From contig NZ_CP054923.1 in NCBI RefSeq assembly GCF_013364215.1, forward strand, positions 930,001 to 994,000: a DNA stretch of 64,000 bases, read 5' to 3'. Shown piece after piece: positions 38,248 through 46,760 of this stretch. A program made the translations under genes and the position numbers. The number at the start of each line of letters is the position of its first letter. Position 1 is the first letter of the stretch. The notes below the pieces were generated by a model that worked only from the letters and a program-made list of their open reading frames with translations, ran no database searches and was not told the DNA's origin. This DNA is from Verrucosispora sp. NA02020. GTDB lineage: Bacteria > Actinomycetota > Actinomycetes > Mycobacteriales > Micromonosporaceae.

Positions 38248-38286
38248 ACCGGTCGCCCCGGTGAGACGATCACCGGGGCGACCGGT
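38248..38286 (+). terminator. perfect 17-bp hairpin after the BMP lipoprotein gene
   Basis: Arms 38248-38264 and 38270-38286 (ACCGGTCGCCCCGGTGA and its complement) with a GACGA loop, seven bases after the stop. It should limit read-through into the ATPase gene so that the binding protein is made in excess. Confidence 0.75.
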
Positions 38287-38428
38287 ACGCGGAGCCCATG
38301 ATCCGGCCGCTCCGGCGCGGGGAGACCCGCGCTCGGGGCGGCCGGTCCGCGCCCCCGGTCGGGTCCCGGCCGCACACCGTCCGCCAGCAGCTACGCTGCA
38401 CCATCGCTTCGCACTCCAGGAGGTTGCG

Positions 38429-40138
38429 CTGAGACTCGAACTGCGCGGCATCACCAAGCGGTTCGGTGATCTGGTCGCCAACGACCACATCGACCTGACG
38501 GTGGAGCCTGGAGAGATCCACGCCCTGCTCGGCGAGAACGGCGCGGGCAAGTCGACCCTGATGAACGTCCTCTACGGGCTCTACCAGCCCGACGAGGGCG
38601 AGATCCTGGTCGACGGCACGCCGCTCAAGCTGCGCGGCCCCTCCGACGCGATCGCCGCCGGCATCGGCATGGTGCACCAGCACTTCATGCTCGTACCGGT
38701 CTTCACCGTCACCGAGAACATCATGCTCGGCGCCGAACAGGTGCGCGGCGGCATCGCCGGATTCCTGGACCGGCGCCGCGCGCGCCGCGAGGTCGCCGAG
38801 GTCTCGGAGCGCTACAACCTGCGGGTCGACCCGGACGCGGTGATCGAGGACCTGCCGGTCGGCGTCCAGCAGCGGGTCGAGATCGTCAAGGCGCTGACCC
38901 GCGACGTCGACCTGCTCATCCTGGACGAGCCCACCGCGGTGCTCACCCCGCAGGAGACCGAGGAACTACTCACCGTGATGCGGTCGCTCAAGGCCGCCGG
39001 CAAGTCCATCGTGTTCATCACCCACAAGCTCGGCGAGGTCAAGGCGATCGCCGACCGGATCACGGTGATCCGGCGCGGTAAGACGGTGGGCACCGCGTCG
39101 CCCGACGCCAGCCGGGACGAGCTGGCCGCACTGATGGTCGGCCGCAGCGTGCGGCTCACCGTGGAGAAGGCGCCGGCCACGCCGGGCGAGCCGGTGCTGG
39201 AGATCTCCGGCCTGGTCGTCGACGACGACCGGCAGGTCCGCGCGGTGGACGGCGTCGACCTGACCGTACGCGCGGGCGAGGTGCTCGGCGTCGCGGGCGT
39301 GCAGGGCAACGGGCAGACCGAACTGATCGAGGCGGTCATGGGGCTGCGCCCGGTGCTCGCCGGGACGATCAGCCTCGACGGTCAGCGGGTCGACGGCTGG
39401 AGCACCAAGAAGGTGCTGCGCGCCGGGGTCGGCTACGTCCCCGAGGACCGCAGTGTCGACGGCCTGGTCAAGGAGTTCAGCGTCGCCGAGAACCTGGTGC
39501 TGGACATCTACGACCGGCCGCCGTTCGGCAGCGGGCTGTCGCTCAAGCCGGACGCGATCGCGAAGTCGGCGCAGGAGCGGATCGACCAGTTCGACGTCCG
39601 GACCTCGTCGGCGCAGGCGCCGGTGGGCACGCTCTCCGGCGGCAACCAGCAGAAGGTGATCGTGGCACGGGAGCTGTCCCGGCCGCTCAAGCTCTTCATC
39701 GCCGCCCAGCCCACCCGGGGCGTGGACGTCGGTTCGATCGAGTTCATCCACAGCCAGGTCATCCGCGAGCGCGACGTGGGCACCGCCGTGCTGGTGGTCT
39801 CCAGCGAACTCGACGAGGTGATCGGGCTGGCCGACCGGATCGCGGTGATGTATCGCGGCCGGGTCATCGGCATCGTCGGCCCGGACACCCCGCGCGAGGA
39901 GATCGGTCTGCTGATGGCGGGCATCACCCCCGACGCGACCGGCGGTTCCCCGGAGAGCACCCCAGCCGCCGGCGGCACCGCCGTGGCGACCATCGACCGG
40001 GACGACGCAGCGGTGACCGACGCGGACGCGGCGAGCGCCGACGGCACGACCGCGACCACCGACCGCGACGTCACGGCCACCACCGACGGCGTGGCCCCGG
40101 CCCCCGAGGGTCCCGGCAACGAGGACGAGAAGGCATGA
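38429..40138 (+). CDS. nucleoside ABC transporter ATP-binding protein, apparent CTG start
   Basis: 569 residues, two fused ABC ATPase domains as in other BMP/ribose-type importers. Domain 1: [43 protein letters not shown]. Domain 2: [34 protein letters not shown]; the Walker B of domain 2 reads [14 protein letters not shown], degenerate as in relatives. The tail of about 60 residues is Asp/Thr/Ala-rich. Homology starts at [12 protein letters not shown]. No ATG, GTG or TTG lies in frame near there, but CTG at 38429-38431 has a perfect AGGAGG five bases upstream, so CTG is the probable start. The stop overlaps a short ORF as ATGA. Confidence 0.92.
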   Translation: MRLELRGITKRFGDLVANDHIDLTVEPGEIHALLGENGAGKSTLMNVLYGLYQPDEGEILVDGTPLKLRGPSDAIAAGIGMVHQHFMLVPVFTVTENIMLGAEQVRGGIAGFLDRRRARREVAEVSERYNLRVDPDAVIEDLPVGVQQRVEIVKALTRDVDLLILDEPTAVLTPQETEELLTVMRSLKAAGKSIVFITHKLGEVKAIADRITVIRRGKTVGTASPDASRDELAALMVGRSVRLTVEKAPATPGEPVLEISGLVVDDDRQVRAVDGVDLTVRAGEVLGVAGVQGNGQTELIEAVMGLRPVLAGTISLDGQRVDGWSTKKVLRAGVGYVPEDRSVDGLVKEFSVAENLVLDIYDRPPFGSGLSLKPDAIAKSAQERIDQFDVRTSSAQAPVGTLSGGNQQKVIVARELSRPLKLFIAAQPTRGVDVGSIEFIHSQVIRERDVGTAVLVVSSELDEVIGLADRIAVMYRGRVIGIVGPDTPREEIGLLMAGITPDATGGSPESTPAAGGTAVATIDRDDAAVTDADAASADGTTATTDRDVTATTDGVAPAPEGPGNEDEKA

Positions 40139-40218
40139 GCGAGCTCTGCGAGCGAATCATCAGGCTCAGTGCGGTGGTGCCTCATGACGGTACGGAGCGA
40201 AGCGGAGTGCCGGCATGA
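40135..40218 (+). CDS. 27-residue ORF, first copy, coupled to the ABC ATPase gene
   Basis: ATG at 40135 overlaps the ATPase stop (ATGA) and its own TGA overlaps the next ATG in the same way. The peptide begins [15 protein letters not shown] and ends in GVPA; it is basic-amphipathic with no known family. No separate ribosome-binding site is needed if ribosomes reinitiate at each ATGA. It may be only a by-product of the repeat unit that keeps downstream translation coupled. Confidence 0.5.
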   Translation: MSELCERIIRLSAVVPHDGTERSGVPA

Positions 40219-40298
40219 GCGAGCTCTGCGAGCGAATCATCAGGCTCAGTGCGGTGGTGCCTCATGACGGTACGGAGCGAAGCGGAGTGCCGGCATGA
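40215..40298 (+). CDS. 27-residue ORF, second identical copy, coupled to the permease gene
   Basis: Identical in DNA and protein to 40135-40218. Its TGA (40296-40298) overlaps the ATG (40295) of the first permease. The GAGCGAAGCGGAGTGCCGGC before that ATG contains GGAG, so the repeat also provides a passable ribosome-binding site. Confidence 0.5.
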   Translation: MSELCERIIRLSAVVPHDGTERSGVPA

Positions 40299-41617
40299 CC
40301 ACTTCTTCCCAGCCTGGCTCGCCGGACAAGGAACCGGCGAGCGAGGAGCAGGCCAACCGGACGGCGATCGGCAACACCGAGCGCGCCGAGACGGCCACCA
40401 CCGGGCAGTCCCCGCAGGGACGGCCAACCCTGGGCCGGCTGTTCCTGGAGAACCTGTGGGCGGCCAACACGTTCACCGTGACGCTGCTGTCGCTGGTGCT
40501 GGCGATGGTGGTCGGCGCCATCCTCATGATCATTTCTGATCCGGACGTGCTGGGCACCTACGCCTACTTCACCGCCCGCCCCACCGACGCGCTCAACGCG
40601 AGCTGGACGCTGGTCAGCGAGGCGTACGCGAACCTGTTCAAGGGCAGCGTCTTCGACCCGGCCGCCACCACCGTCAACGCGGCGCTGAGCCCCATCTCGG
40701 AGACGCTCACCTACACCGCGCCGCTGGTCTTCACCGGCCTGTCGGTAGCGCTGGCCTTCCGGGGCGGCCTGTTCAACATCGGTGCCCAGGGTCAGGCCAC
40801 CATGGGCGTGATCCTGGCCGCGCTGGCCGGGTTCCTGCTGCCGCTGCCGCCCGGCCTGCACCTGCTGGTCGCGGTCCTGGCCGGTGCGGTCGGCGGCGCG
40901 ATCTGGGGTTTCATCCCCGGCATCCTCAAGGCGCGGACCGGCGCCCACGAGGTGATCAACACGATCATGCTCAACTACATCGCGGTCTACTTCCTGACCT
41001 GGCTGATCGTGCAGAACGGCGTGCAGGACCCGAACCGCACCGACGCGATCAGCCGGCCGGTGGACGCCTCGGCCCAACTGCCGCGCCTGTTCGGGGACGG
41101 GCTGCGGGCGCACGCCGGGATCATCCTCGCCGTGCTGGCCACCCTGGCGGTCGCCTGGCTGCTCAACCGCTCCACGCTCGGCTTCGAGCTGCGCGCGGTC
41201 GGCGCCAACCCGGACGCCGCCCGCACCGCCGGCATCAGCGTCACCCGGACGTACGTGCTGATCATGGTCTTCGCCGGGGCGCTGGCCGGACTGGGCGGCT
41301 CGCAGATGGTGCTCGGCACCACGGCCGCCGCCCTGACCCCGCTGGTGGTCGCGCAGATCGGCTTCGACGGCATCCTGGTAGCCCTGCTCGGTCGCGTGAA
41401 ACCGTGGGGAGTTGCGCTGGCCGCGCTGCTCTTCGGCGCGTTGCAGGCCGGCGGCAACCGGATGCAGTCGTACTCGGGGATCTCGCTGGAGCTGGTCACC
41501 GTGCTCCAGGCGCTGATCGTCATCTTCATCGCCGCGCCGGCCCTGGTGAAGGCGATCTTCCAGCTCCGGGCGGCCCGCGCCGCCCGGTTGCAGACGAGCC
41601 TCGCGAAGGGCTGGTGA
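40295..41617 (+). CDS. nucleoside ABC transporter permease 1
   Basis: 440-residue membrane permease of the BPD_transp_2 family (as in BMP and ribose importers). A polar, Glu/Thr/Gln-rich N-terminus of about 45 residues, then eight or more helices. Family marker: VFTGLSVALAFRGGLFNIGAQGQ, the cytoplasmic coupling region with Gly-Ala-Gln-Gly. Also GAHEVINTIMLNYIAVYFL. Start ATG at 40295 is fixed by the ATGA joint with the preceding short ORF. It precedes its partner permease by three bases. Confidence 0.94.
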   Translation: MTTSSQPGSPDKEPASEEQANRTAIGNTERAETATTGQSPQGRPTLGRLFLENLWAANTFTVTLLSLVLAMVVGAILMIISDPDVLGTYAYFTARPTDALNASWTLVSEAYANLFKGSVFDPAATTVNAALSPISETLTYTAPLVFTGLSVALAFRGGLFNIGAQGQATMGVILAALAGFLLPLPPGLHLLVAVLAGAVGGAIWGFIPGILKARTGAHEVINTIMLNYIAVYFLTWLIVQNGVQDPNRTDAISRPVDASAQLPRLFGDGLRAHAGIILAVLATLAVAWLLNRSTLGFELRAVGANPDAARTAGISVTRTYVLIMVFAGALAGLGGSQMVLGTTAAALTPLVVAQIGFDGILVALLGRVKPWGVALAALLFGALQAGGNRMQSYSGISLELVTVLQALIVIFIAAPALVKAIFQLRAARAARLQTSLAKGW

Positions 41618-41620
41618 GGC

Positions 41621-42904
41621 ATGTCCACCATGGCCGTCCCCGACGTCGCGGTCGCGCAGGTCGACGAGGGCTTCTGGACCCGGACCCGCAAGGTGGGCCT
41701 GGTGCTGTCGGCCCTCGGCCTGCTGGCCACCGTGCTGTTCGGCGCGCTCGCCACCGGTGAGCAGGCCCGCTTCACGCTCAGCGAGGACTCCGCCGGGGCC
41801 GCGTTGGAGATCCACGGGACGGTCGGCGCGGTCCTCTTCGGACTGATCGCGCTGGCCGCCGGGGCGGCGATGCTCGCCACCCGCCTGCCGAAGCGCTGGT
41901 TCGTCCCGGTGCTCGCCGTCGGTCTGGTCGCCTTCGTGCTCTCCTTCCTCTGCTGGCAGGTCTCCGCCGCACCGACCGGGCAGAACTTCATGCCGCTGGT
42001 CAACATCGTGCGCGGCACGTTCCTGCTCGCCCTGCCGTTGATCTTCGGTGCGCTGGCCGGTGTGCTCTGCGAGCGCTCCGGCGTGGTCAACGTGGCCATC
42101 GAGGGGCAGTTGCTGATGGGCGCGTTCAGCGGCGCGCTGTTCGGCAGCATCAGCGGCAGCATCTGGGTGGGCCTGGTCGCCGCCGCGATCGGCGGCGCGT
42201 TCATCTCGCTGCTGCTCGCCGTCTTCTGCATCCGCTACCTGGTCGACCAGGTGGTCATGGGCATCGTGCTGAACCTGCTCGCGGTCGGCATCACCGGCTT
42301 CCTCTACGAGCGGCTGATGCAGACCGACGCGGCGCGCTACAACAGCGCCCCCCGGTTCAGCAACTGGGAGATCCCGCTGCTCTCCGACATCCCGGTCCTC
42401 GGGCCGGCGCTGTTCCAGGCGAACATCTTCCTCTATCTCGCCCTGCTGCTGGTGCTCGTGATCCACATCGCGCTGTTCCGCACCCGGTGGGGTCTGCGGA
42501 CCCGCTCGGTCGGCGAGCACCCGACGGCGGCGGACACCCTGGGCGTGAAGGTGCTGCGGGTGCGCTACCGCAACGTACTGCTGGCCGGGGTGGTGGCCGG
42601 CATCGGCGGCGCGTCGTACACGCTGGCGCTCTACTCGTTCACCAAGAACATGATCGGCGGTAAGGGCTTCATCGCCCTGGCCGCACTGATCTTCGGTCGG
42701 TGGAGCCCGACGGGGGCGCTGCTCGCCGCGCTCTTCTTCGGCTTCGCCGACCAGTTGGCCACCTACCTGGGCGCGATCAACAGCATCATCCCCGGCCAGT
42801 TCCTGGCCATGCTGCCGTACCTGGCGACGATCCTGGCCGTGGCCGGGCTGGTCGGCCGGGTCCGGGCACCCGCCGCCGACGGCAAGCCGTACATCAAGGG
42901 CTGA
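41621..42904 (+). CDS. nucleoside ABC transporter permease 2
   Basis: 427-residue partner permease, same family. Three extra N-terminal helices precede the core (LVLSALGLLATVLFGALATG and two more), then GALAGVLCERSGVVNVAIEGQLLMG, the coupling motif with Glu-Gly-Gln. ATG at 41621 lies three bases after the first permease stop, preceded by a GGTGAGGC ribosome-binding site within that gene. Followed by the salvage enzymes, 16 bp to cdd. Confidence 0.94.
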   Translation: MSTMAVPDVAVAQVDEGFWTRTRKVGLVLSALGLLATVLFGALATGEQARFTLSEDSAGAALEIHGTVGAVLFGLIALAAGAAMLATRLPKRWFVPVLAVGLVAFVLSFLCWQVSAAPTGQNFMPLVNIVRGTFLLALPLIFGALAGVLCERSGVVNVAIEGQLLMGAFSGALFGSISGSIWVGLVAAAIGGAFISLLLAVFCIRYLVDQVVMGIVLNLLAVGITGFLYERLMQTDAARYNSAPRFSNWEIPLLSDIPVLGPALFQANIFLYLALLLVLVIHIALFRTRWGLRTRSVGEHPTAADTLGVKVLRVRYRNVLLAGVVAGIGGASYTLALYSFTKNMIGGKGFIALAALIFGRWSPTGALLAALFFGFADQLATYLGAINSIIPGQFLAMLPYLATILAVAGLVGRVRAPAADGKPYIKG

Positions 42905-42920
42905 TCCAGGGGAGCGCAGC

Positions 42921-43634
42921 ATGGAGATCGACTGGGCGCGGTTGCGCGCCGCCGCCACCGAGGTGATGCGGCACGCGTACGTGCCGTACTCGAAGTTCCC
43001 GGTGGGCGCGGCGGCACTCGTCGACGACGGCCGGGTCGTGGTGGGCTGCAACGTCGAGAACGCCGCGTACGGTGTGGTGCTCTGCGCCGAGTGCGGCGTG
43101 GTCTCCTCGCTGCACGCCACCGGCGGAGGCCGGATCGTCGCGCTGTCCTGCGTCGACGCCACCGGTGAGCCGCTGATGCCGTGCGGGCGCTGCCGGCAAC
43201 TGCTCTGGGAACAGGGCGGGCCGGAGTGTCTGATCGAGGCCAGGGGCGGTCCGCTGCGGATGGCGGAGCTGCTGCCGCACGCCTTCGACGTGGCCGACCT
43301 CGACGCGGTCACCCGGGAACGGCCGGTGCCGGTGGTCCCCGACCGACTGGCCGCCTGGCGCGGACGCGGCACCGTCTTCGTGCACCCCGACCTCTCCGCC
43401 GGCCAGCAGATCTGGACGGCCTACTGGGAACGGTCGGCCGGCGACGACGCGGGCGCCGAGACCGGGGTGCTGGAGGAGGCGCCGACCTGGGACGACCCGG
43501 CGGAGGCGATCACCTGGGGGTTGGCGCGTACGCCCCGGGTCGTGGTGGTGGACGCGTCGGGGACGATCTTCTGGGCCGGTGAGGGTGAGCCGCCGGTGGA
43601 GATTCCGGTGCGGTGGGATGGGACTCAAGGGTGA
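42921..43634 (+). CDS. cdd: cytidine deaminase with an extra C-terminal domain
   Basis: Converts cytidine and deoxycytidine to uridine forms. Residues 1-130 are a normal zinc cytidine deaminase: YSKFPVGAAALVDDG, GCNVENAAYG, LCAECGVVSSL (zinc Cys and catalytic Glu) and PCGRCRQLLWE (two zinc Cys). About 100 further residues follow, with FVHPDLSAGQQIWTAYWE and PRVVVVDASGTIFWAGEG, not part of the usual single-domain enzyme; I do not recognise this module. ATG at 42921 follows GGGGAGCGCAGC. Its stop overlaps the deoA start (GTGA). Confidence 0.92.
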   Translation: MEIDWARLRAAATEVMRHAYVPYSKFPVGAAALVDDGRVVVGCNVENAAYGVVLCAECGVVSSLHATGGGRIVALSCVDATGEPLMPCGRCRQLLWEQGGPECLIEARGGPLRMAELLPHAFDVADLDAVTRERPVPVVPDRLAAWRGRGTVFVHPDLSAGQQIWTAYWERSAGDDAGAETGVLEEAPTWDDPAEAITWGLARTPRVVVVDASGTIFWAGEGEPPVEIPVRWDGTQG

Positions 43635-44911
43635 GTGTGTTTACTGCGGTTGACGTGATTCGGGCGAAGCGGGACGGGGGAGTGCTCTCCGACGCGCAGA
43701 TCGACTGGGTGGTGGACGCGTACACCCGGGGGGCGGTGGCCGACGAGCAGATGTCGGCGCTGGCCATGGCGATCCTGTTGAACGGCATGACGGGACCGGA
43801 GATCGCCCGGTGGACGGCCGCGATGATCGCCAGCGGCGAGCGGCTCGACCTGTCGTCGGTGTCCCGGCCGACCGTGGACAAGCACTCGACCGGTGGTGTC
43901 GGTGACAAGATCACCCTGCCGCTCACCCCACTGGTGGCCGCGTGTGGCGCGGCGGTGCCGCAGCTCTCCGGGCGCGGCCTCGGGCACACCGGCGGCACGC
44001 TGGACAAGCTGGAGTCGATCCCGGGCTGGCGGGCCGCGCTGAGTAACGAGGAGTTCACCGCCCAACTGCGCGATCTCGGGGCGGTGATCTGCGCCGCCGG
44101 GTCGGGGCTGGCCCCGGCCGACCGCAAGCTGTACGCGTTGCGGGACGTCACCGGCACGGTCGAGGCGATCCCGCTGATCGCCAGCTCGATCATGAGCAAG
44201 AAGATCGCCGAGGGCACCGGCGCGCTGGTCCTCGACGTGAAGGTCGGCTCCGGCGCGTTCATGAAGTCGGTCGACGATGCCCGTGAGCTGGCCCGGACCA
44301 TGGTGGAGCTGGGCGGCGCGCACGGCGTCCGCACGGTCGCCCTGCTCACCGACATGTCGACGCCGCTCGGCCTGGCCATCGGCAACGGGGTCGAGGTCAC
44401 CGAGTCGGTCGAGGTGCTGGCCGGCGGTGGCCCGGCCGACGTCGTGGAACTGACGCTGGCACTGGCCCGGGAGATGCTCGACGCCGCCGGGCTGCCCGAC
44501 GCCGATCCCGCCGCCGCCCTGCGCGACGGGCGGGCGATGGACGTGTGGCGGTCGATGATCCGCGCACAGGGCGGTGACCCCGACGCGCCCATGCCCACCG
44601 CGCCCGAGGTCGAGGTGGTGCGTGCCGAGACGGACGGCTACGTCGCGACCGTCGACGCGTACGCCATGGGGGTGGCCGCGTGGCGGCTCGGCGCCGGCCG
44701 GGCGCGCAAGGAGGACCCGGTCAGCGTCCCCGCCGGGGTGCTGTTGCACAAGCGGCCCGGTGACCCGGTGCGGGCCGGTGACCCTCTCTACGAGCTGCGT
44801 TCCGAGAGTCCGGAGAGGATTCCGGGGGCGCTGGCGGAGGCGGCCCGGGCGGTGACGCTCGCGGCGACACCGTCGGTCCCGAATCCACTGGTCCTCGAAC
44901 GGGTGGAGTGA
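43631..44911 (+). CDS. deoA: thymidine phosphorylase
   Basis: Splits thymidine (or uridine/deoxyuridine) with phosphate to base and deoxyribose-1-phosphate; 426 residues. The family signature SGRGLGHTGGTLDKLESIPG is intact, with VDKHSTGGVGDK (phosphate site), SSIMSKKIAEG and VKVGSGAFMKS. GTG at 43631 overlaps the cdd stop, so it is coupled; a GTG two codons on is an alternative. Cytidine taken up by the importer can thus go to uridine and on to uracil and sugar phosphate in one operon. Could be pyrimidine-nucleoside phosphorylase (Pdp) rather than strict DeoA. Confidence 0.94.
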   Translation: MSVFTAVDVIRAKRDGGVLSDAQIDWVVDAYTRGAVADEQMSALAMAILLNGMTGPEIARWTAAMIASGERLDLSSVSRPTVDKHSTGGVGDKITLPLTPLVAACGAAVPQLSGRGLGHTGGTLDKLESIPGWRAALSNEEFTAQLRDLGAVICAAGSGLAPADRKLYALRDVTGTVEAIPLIASSIMSKKIAEGTGALVLDVKVGSGAFMKSVDDARELARTMVELGGAHGVRTVALLTDMSTPLGLAIGNGVEVTESVEVLAGGGPADVVELTLALAREMLDAAGLPDADPAAALRDGRAMDVWRSMIRAQGGDPDAPMPTAPEVEVVRAETDGYVATVDAYAMGVAAWRLGAGRARKEDPVSVPAGVLLHKRPGDPVRAGDPLYELRSESPERIPGALAEAARAVTLAATPSVPNPLVLERVE

Positions 44912-45019
44912 GTCCGCCCTGGTCGCGCCCCATGGTGCCGGGCCGGTCTGGCCGCTATCCTCGCAGGCCAGGGGGGACAATCGGCGCCCGAGACATCATG
45001 ACCAGACAGGGATGTTGCC

Positions 45020-45700
45020 GTGATCGTGCCTGCCCCCGACCCTCGCGAGGTGCGTGAAGCGAGCCTGGAGGAGCTGTCCCGGCTGCGGCTGCCACTGCCG
45101 CCACCGCAGTTCCCGCTGGTGTGGGAGCCCGGCGACGAGATCGAGTTGCGGCCGACCCCGGAGGTCGAGGCGCGGATCGCCGTCCTGCACCTGATCCAGG
45201 CACGCTGCTTCGGCATGCCGCCGCAGGCGGCGATGAGCTGGTTGCTGGCGTCGCACCTGTTGGAGATGGTCACCCCGCCGGAGTTCCAGTTCGTCACCGG
45301 CGCCAAGGGCGACCACCGTTCGTTCGTGCTGCACCACGACGCGCTCTTCGCCCTGACCTGGGTGCTCGGCCTGACCAAGCAGCTCGACCCCACGCTGCCG
45401 GTGGACGAGCGGCTGGTGGAGCGCCTGCCGAACATCGTCGAGGGGGAGACCTTCCGACGCTGGCAGGCCCGCATCCTGACCGCGCCGCAGCATCCGGCCG
45501 ACGCCGCCGCCCTGCTCGACCTGCACTACTGCCTGGACTGGGCGTACCTGGAGGTGAGCCGGGCCGGGCGGTTGTTGCCGGGGCTGGTGGACGCCAACGC
45601 CATCGGCCAGCGCCGCTGGGCCCTGGAGTGGGCGGTGATGCTGCGCGGGCCGTACCACGACGAGCCCCCGGGCTGGGAAGAGGTCGACCTCTCCACCTAG
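45020..45700 (+). CDS. DUF4272 family protein
   Basis: 226 residues, soluble, of a family I recognise as DUF4272; function unknown. Conserved segments: IQARCFGMPPQAAMSWLL, TGAKGDHRSFVLHHDALFAL, LPNIVEGETFRRWQAR, LDLHYCLDWAYLEVSR and ANAIGQRRWALEWAV. GTG at 45020 follows CAGGGATGTTGCC. TATCCT at 44956-44961 is a fair -10 box, so it has its own promoter after deoA. It overlaps the convergent methyltransferase gene by four bases. Confidence 0.82.
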   Translation: MIVPAPDPREVREASLEELSRLRLPLPPPQFPLVWEPGDEIELRPTPEVEARIAVLHLIQARCFGMPPQAAMSWLLASHLLEMVTPPEFQFVTGAKGDHRSFVLHHDALFALTWVLGLTKQLDPTLPVDERLVERLPNIVEGETFRRWQARILTAPQHPADAAALLDLHYCLDWAYLEVSRAGRLLPGLVDANAIGQRRWALEWAVMLRGPYHDEPPGWEEVDLST

Positions 45701-46686
45701 GGACGCGGGCGGTACACGCCGAGCCGGACCGAGACGGTCACCCGGACCGGCTCGCCGAGGGCGGTGATCCGGTCGGCCAGCCCGGCCGGGTCGGTGTGCC
45801 AGGCGCTCGGTCCCATGCCGACGAGTGTCCGCACGTCCGCACCGGTCAGGCGCAGCTCCTGTCGGTGCGCGGTGTGCGACTCCTCGACGAAGTGCCCGCC
45901 GAGGCCGGCGGCGACCCGGTCCGCCTTGGCCGGGTCGACCCGGAGCAGGTCGAGCGCGTCGACCAGCTCGGTGAGGTGGTCGACGGCCGGCGTCACCACC
46001 AGCAGCCGCCCGGTCGGTGCGAGGACCCGGTGGAACTCGGCGCCGTTGCGGGGCGCGAAGACGTTCAGCAGCAGCGCCGTCGACGCGTCCGCCAGCGGCA
46101 GACGCTGCCAGGTGTCGGCGACCGCCGCGGTGATCCGGGGGTGCGCCCGGGCTGCCCGGCGCAGCGCGGGCTTGGAGACGTCCAGGGCGAGACCGACGGC
46201 CGCCGGCAGCGCCGCCAGCACCGCGGCGAGGTGCCGACCGGTGCCGGCGCCCGCCTCCACCACCAGCGGGTACGCCCCGACGTCGTCGGTCGGGACATCC
46301 TGGTGCGGCCCCTTTGCTCTGCTTACCTCGGCGCAACAGACACGCCCGGAAACCGGTGCGTCCGTTGAAGCAGAGCAAAGGCAGCGCGGGACACCTGGGT
46401 GCGGGGTGGCGGCCTGCCCGGTGACGCGGGTGGCGGCCTCGGCGAGGGCGGCGGAGATCAGGTCGTAGTGGCCGGCGGCGAGGAAGTCCGCCCGTGCGGC
46501 GACCATCTCCGCGCTGTCCCCGCCGTGCGGGGCGCGGCCGGCGAGCAGGTTGACGTAGCCCTGCCGGGCGATGTCGAAGCTGTGCCGACGCGGACACGTC
46601 AACGTGCCGGCGGCACCGGCGGAGACCTCGCCCAGCGGGTCTGCGCAGACCGGGCAACGCAGCCGCTCGACGACGCGAGTTTCCAT
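45697..46686 (-). CDS. 23S rRNA (guanine-N1)-methyltransferase, RlmA type, carrying a repeat insertion
   Basis: 329 residues. N-terminal zinc ribbon with C-x2-C (LRCPVCADPL) and LTCPRRHSFD, the RlmA hallmark RQGYVNLL, then a class I methyltransferase domain with SAM motif VVEAGAGTGRHLAAVL. Members methylate G745 or G748 of 23S rRNA; type II enzymes protect against tylosin. Between the two domains about 25 residues (about 102-126, CLCSASTDAPVSGRVCC onward) are encoded by a 71-bp palindromic repeat (46311-46381), still in frame. ATG at 46686 is preferred to GTG codons at 46689 and 46692. Whether the enzyme still works is unknown. Confidence 0.85.
   Translation of the reverse strand: METRVVERLRCPVCADPLGEVSAGAAGTLTCPRRHSFDIARQGYVNLLAGRAPHGGDSAEMVAARADFLAAGHYDLISAALAEAATRVTGQAATPHPGVPRCLCSASTDAPVSGRVCCAEVSRAKGPHQDVPTDDVGAYPLVVEAGAGTGRHLAAVLAALPAAVGLALDVSKPALRRAARAHPRITAAVADTWQRLPLADASTALLLNVFAPRNGAEFHRVLAPTGRLLVVTPAVDHLTELVDALDLLRVDPAKADRVAAGLGGHFVEESHTAHRQELRLTGADVRTLVGMGPSAWHTDPAGLADRITALGEPVRVTVSVRLGVYRPRP
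46311..46381. repeat. 71-bp palindromic repeat inside a coding region
   Basis: Arms CCTTTGCTCTGCTT (46311-46324) and its perfect complement (46368-46381) enclose a second imperfect stem: CAACAGACACGC against GCGTCCGTTG. From memory this sequence type is frequent between genes in Micromonospora. Here it is within the RlmA-type gene and is translated. Confidence 0.85.
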
Positions 46687-46748
46687 CACCACAGCAGGTC
46701 GCAGGCCAGATCCACGCTCCCGAGCGTACCCAGCGGTCCGCTGCGGAC

Positions 46749-46754
46749 TAGGGT
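46749..46754 (+). promoter_or_regulatory. -10 hexamer of add, predicted leaderless
   Basis: TAGGGT ends six bases before the add ATG, with no ribosome-binding site between, so the mRNA should start at the start codon. Confidence 0.5.
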
Positions 46755-46760
46755 CTGGTC

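Larger units (their letters stand above)
40132..40298 (+). repeat. 80-bp tandem duplication with ATGA joints
   Basis: Positions 40132-40211 and 40212-40291 are identical over 80 bp, and the match continues seven bases into the next gene (GGCATGA). Each unit contains AGCGAATCATCAGGCTCAG and CCTCATGACGGTACGGAGCG and encodes one short ORF. Similar GAGCGAATCATC repeats are, to my memory, scattered between Micromonospora genes. Confidence 0.9.

Noticed and set aside
39700..39735. Inactivating change in the second Walker B of the nucleoside ABC ATPase (FIAAQPTRG)
   Set aside because: Degenerate residues at this position (Gln for the catalytic Glu region) are usual in the second domain of BMP and ribose-type ATPases, so it is not a defect.
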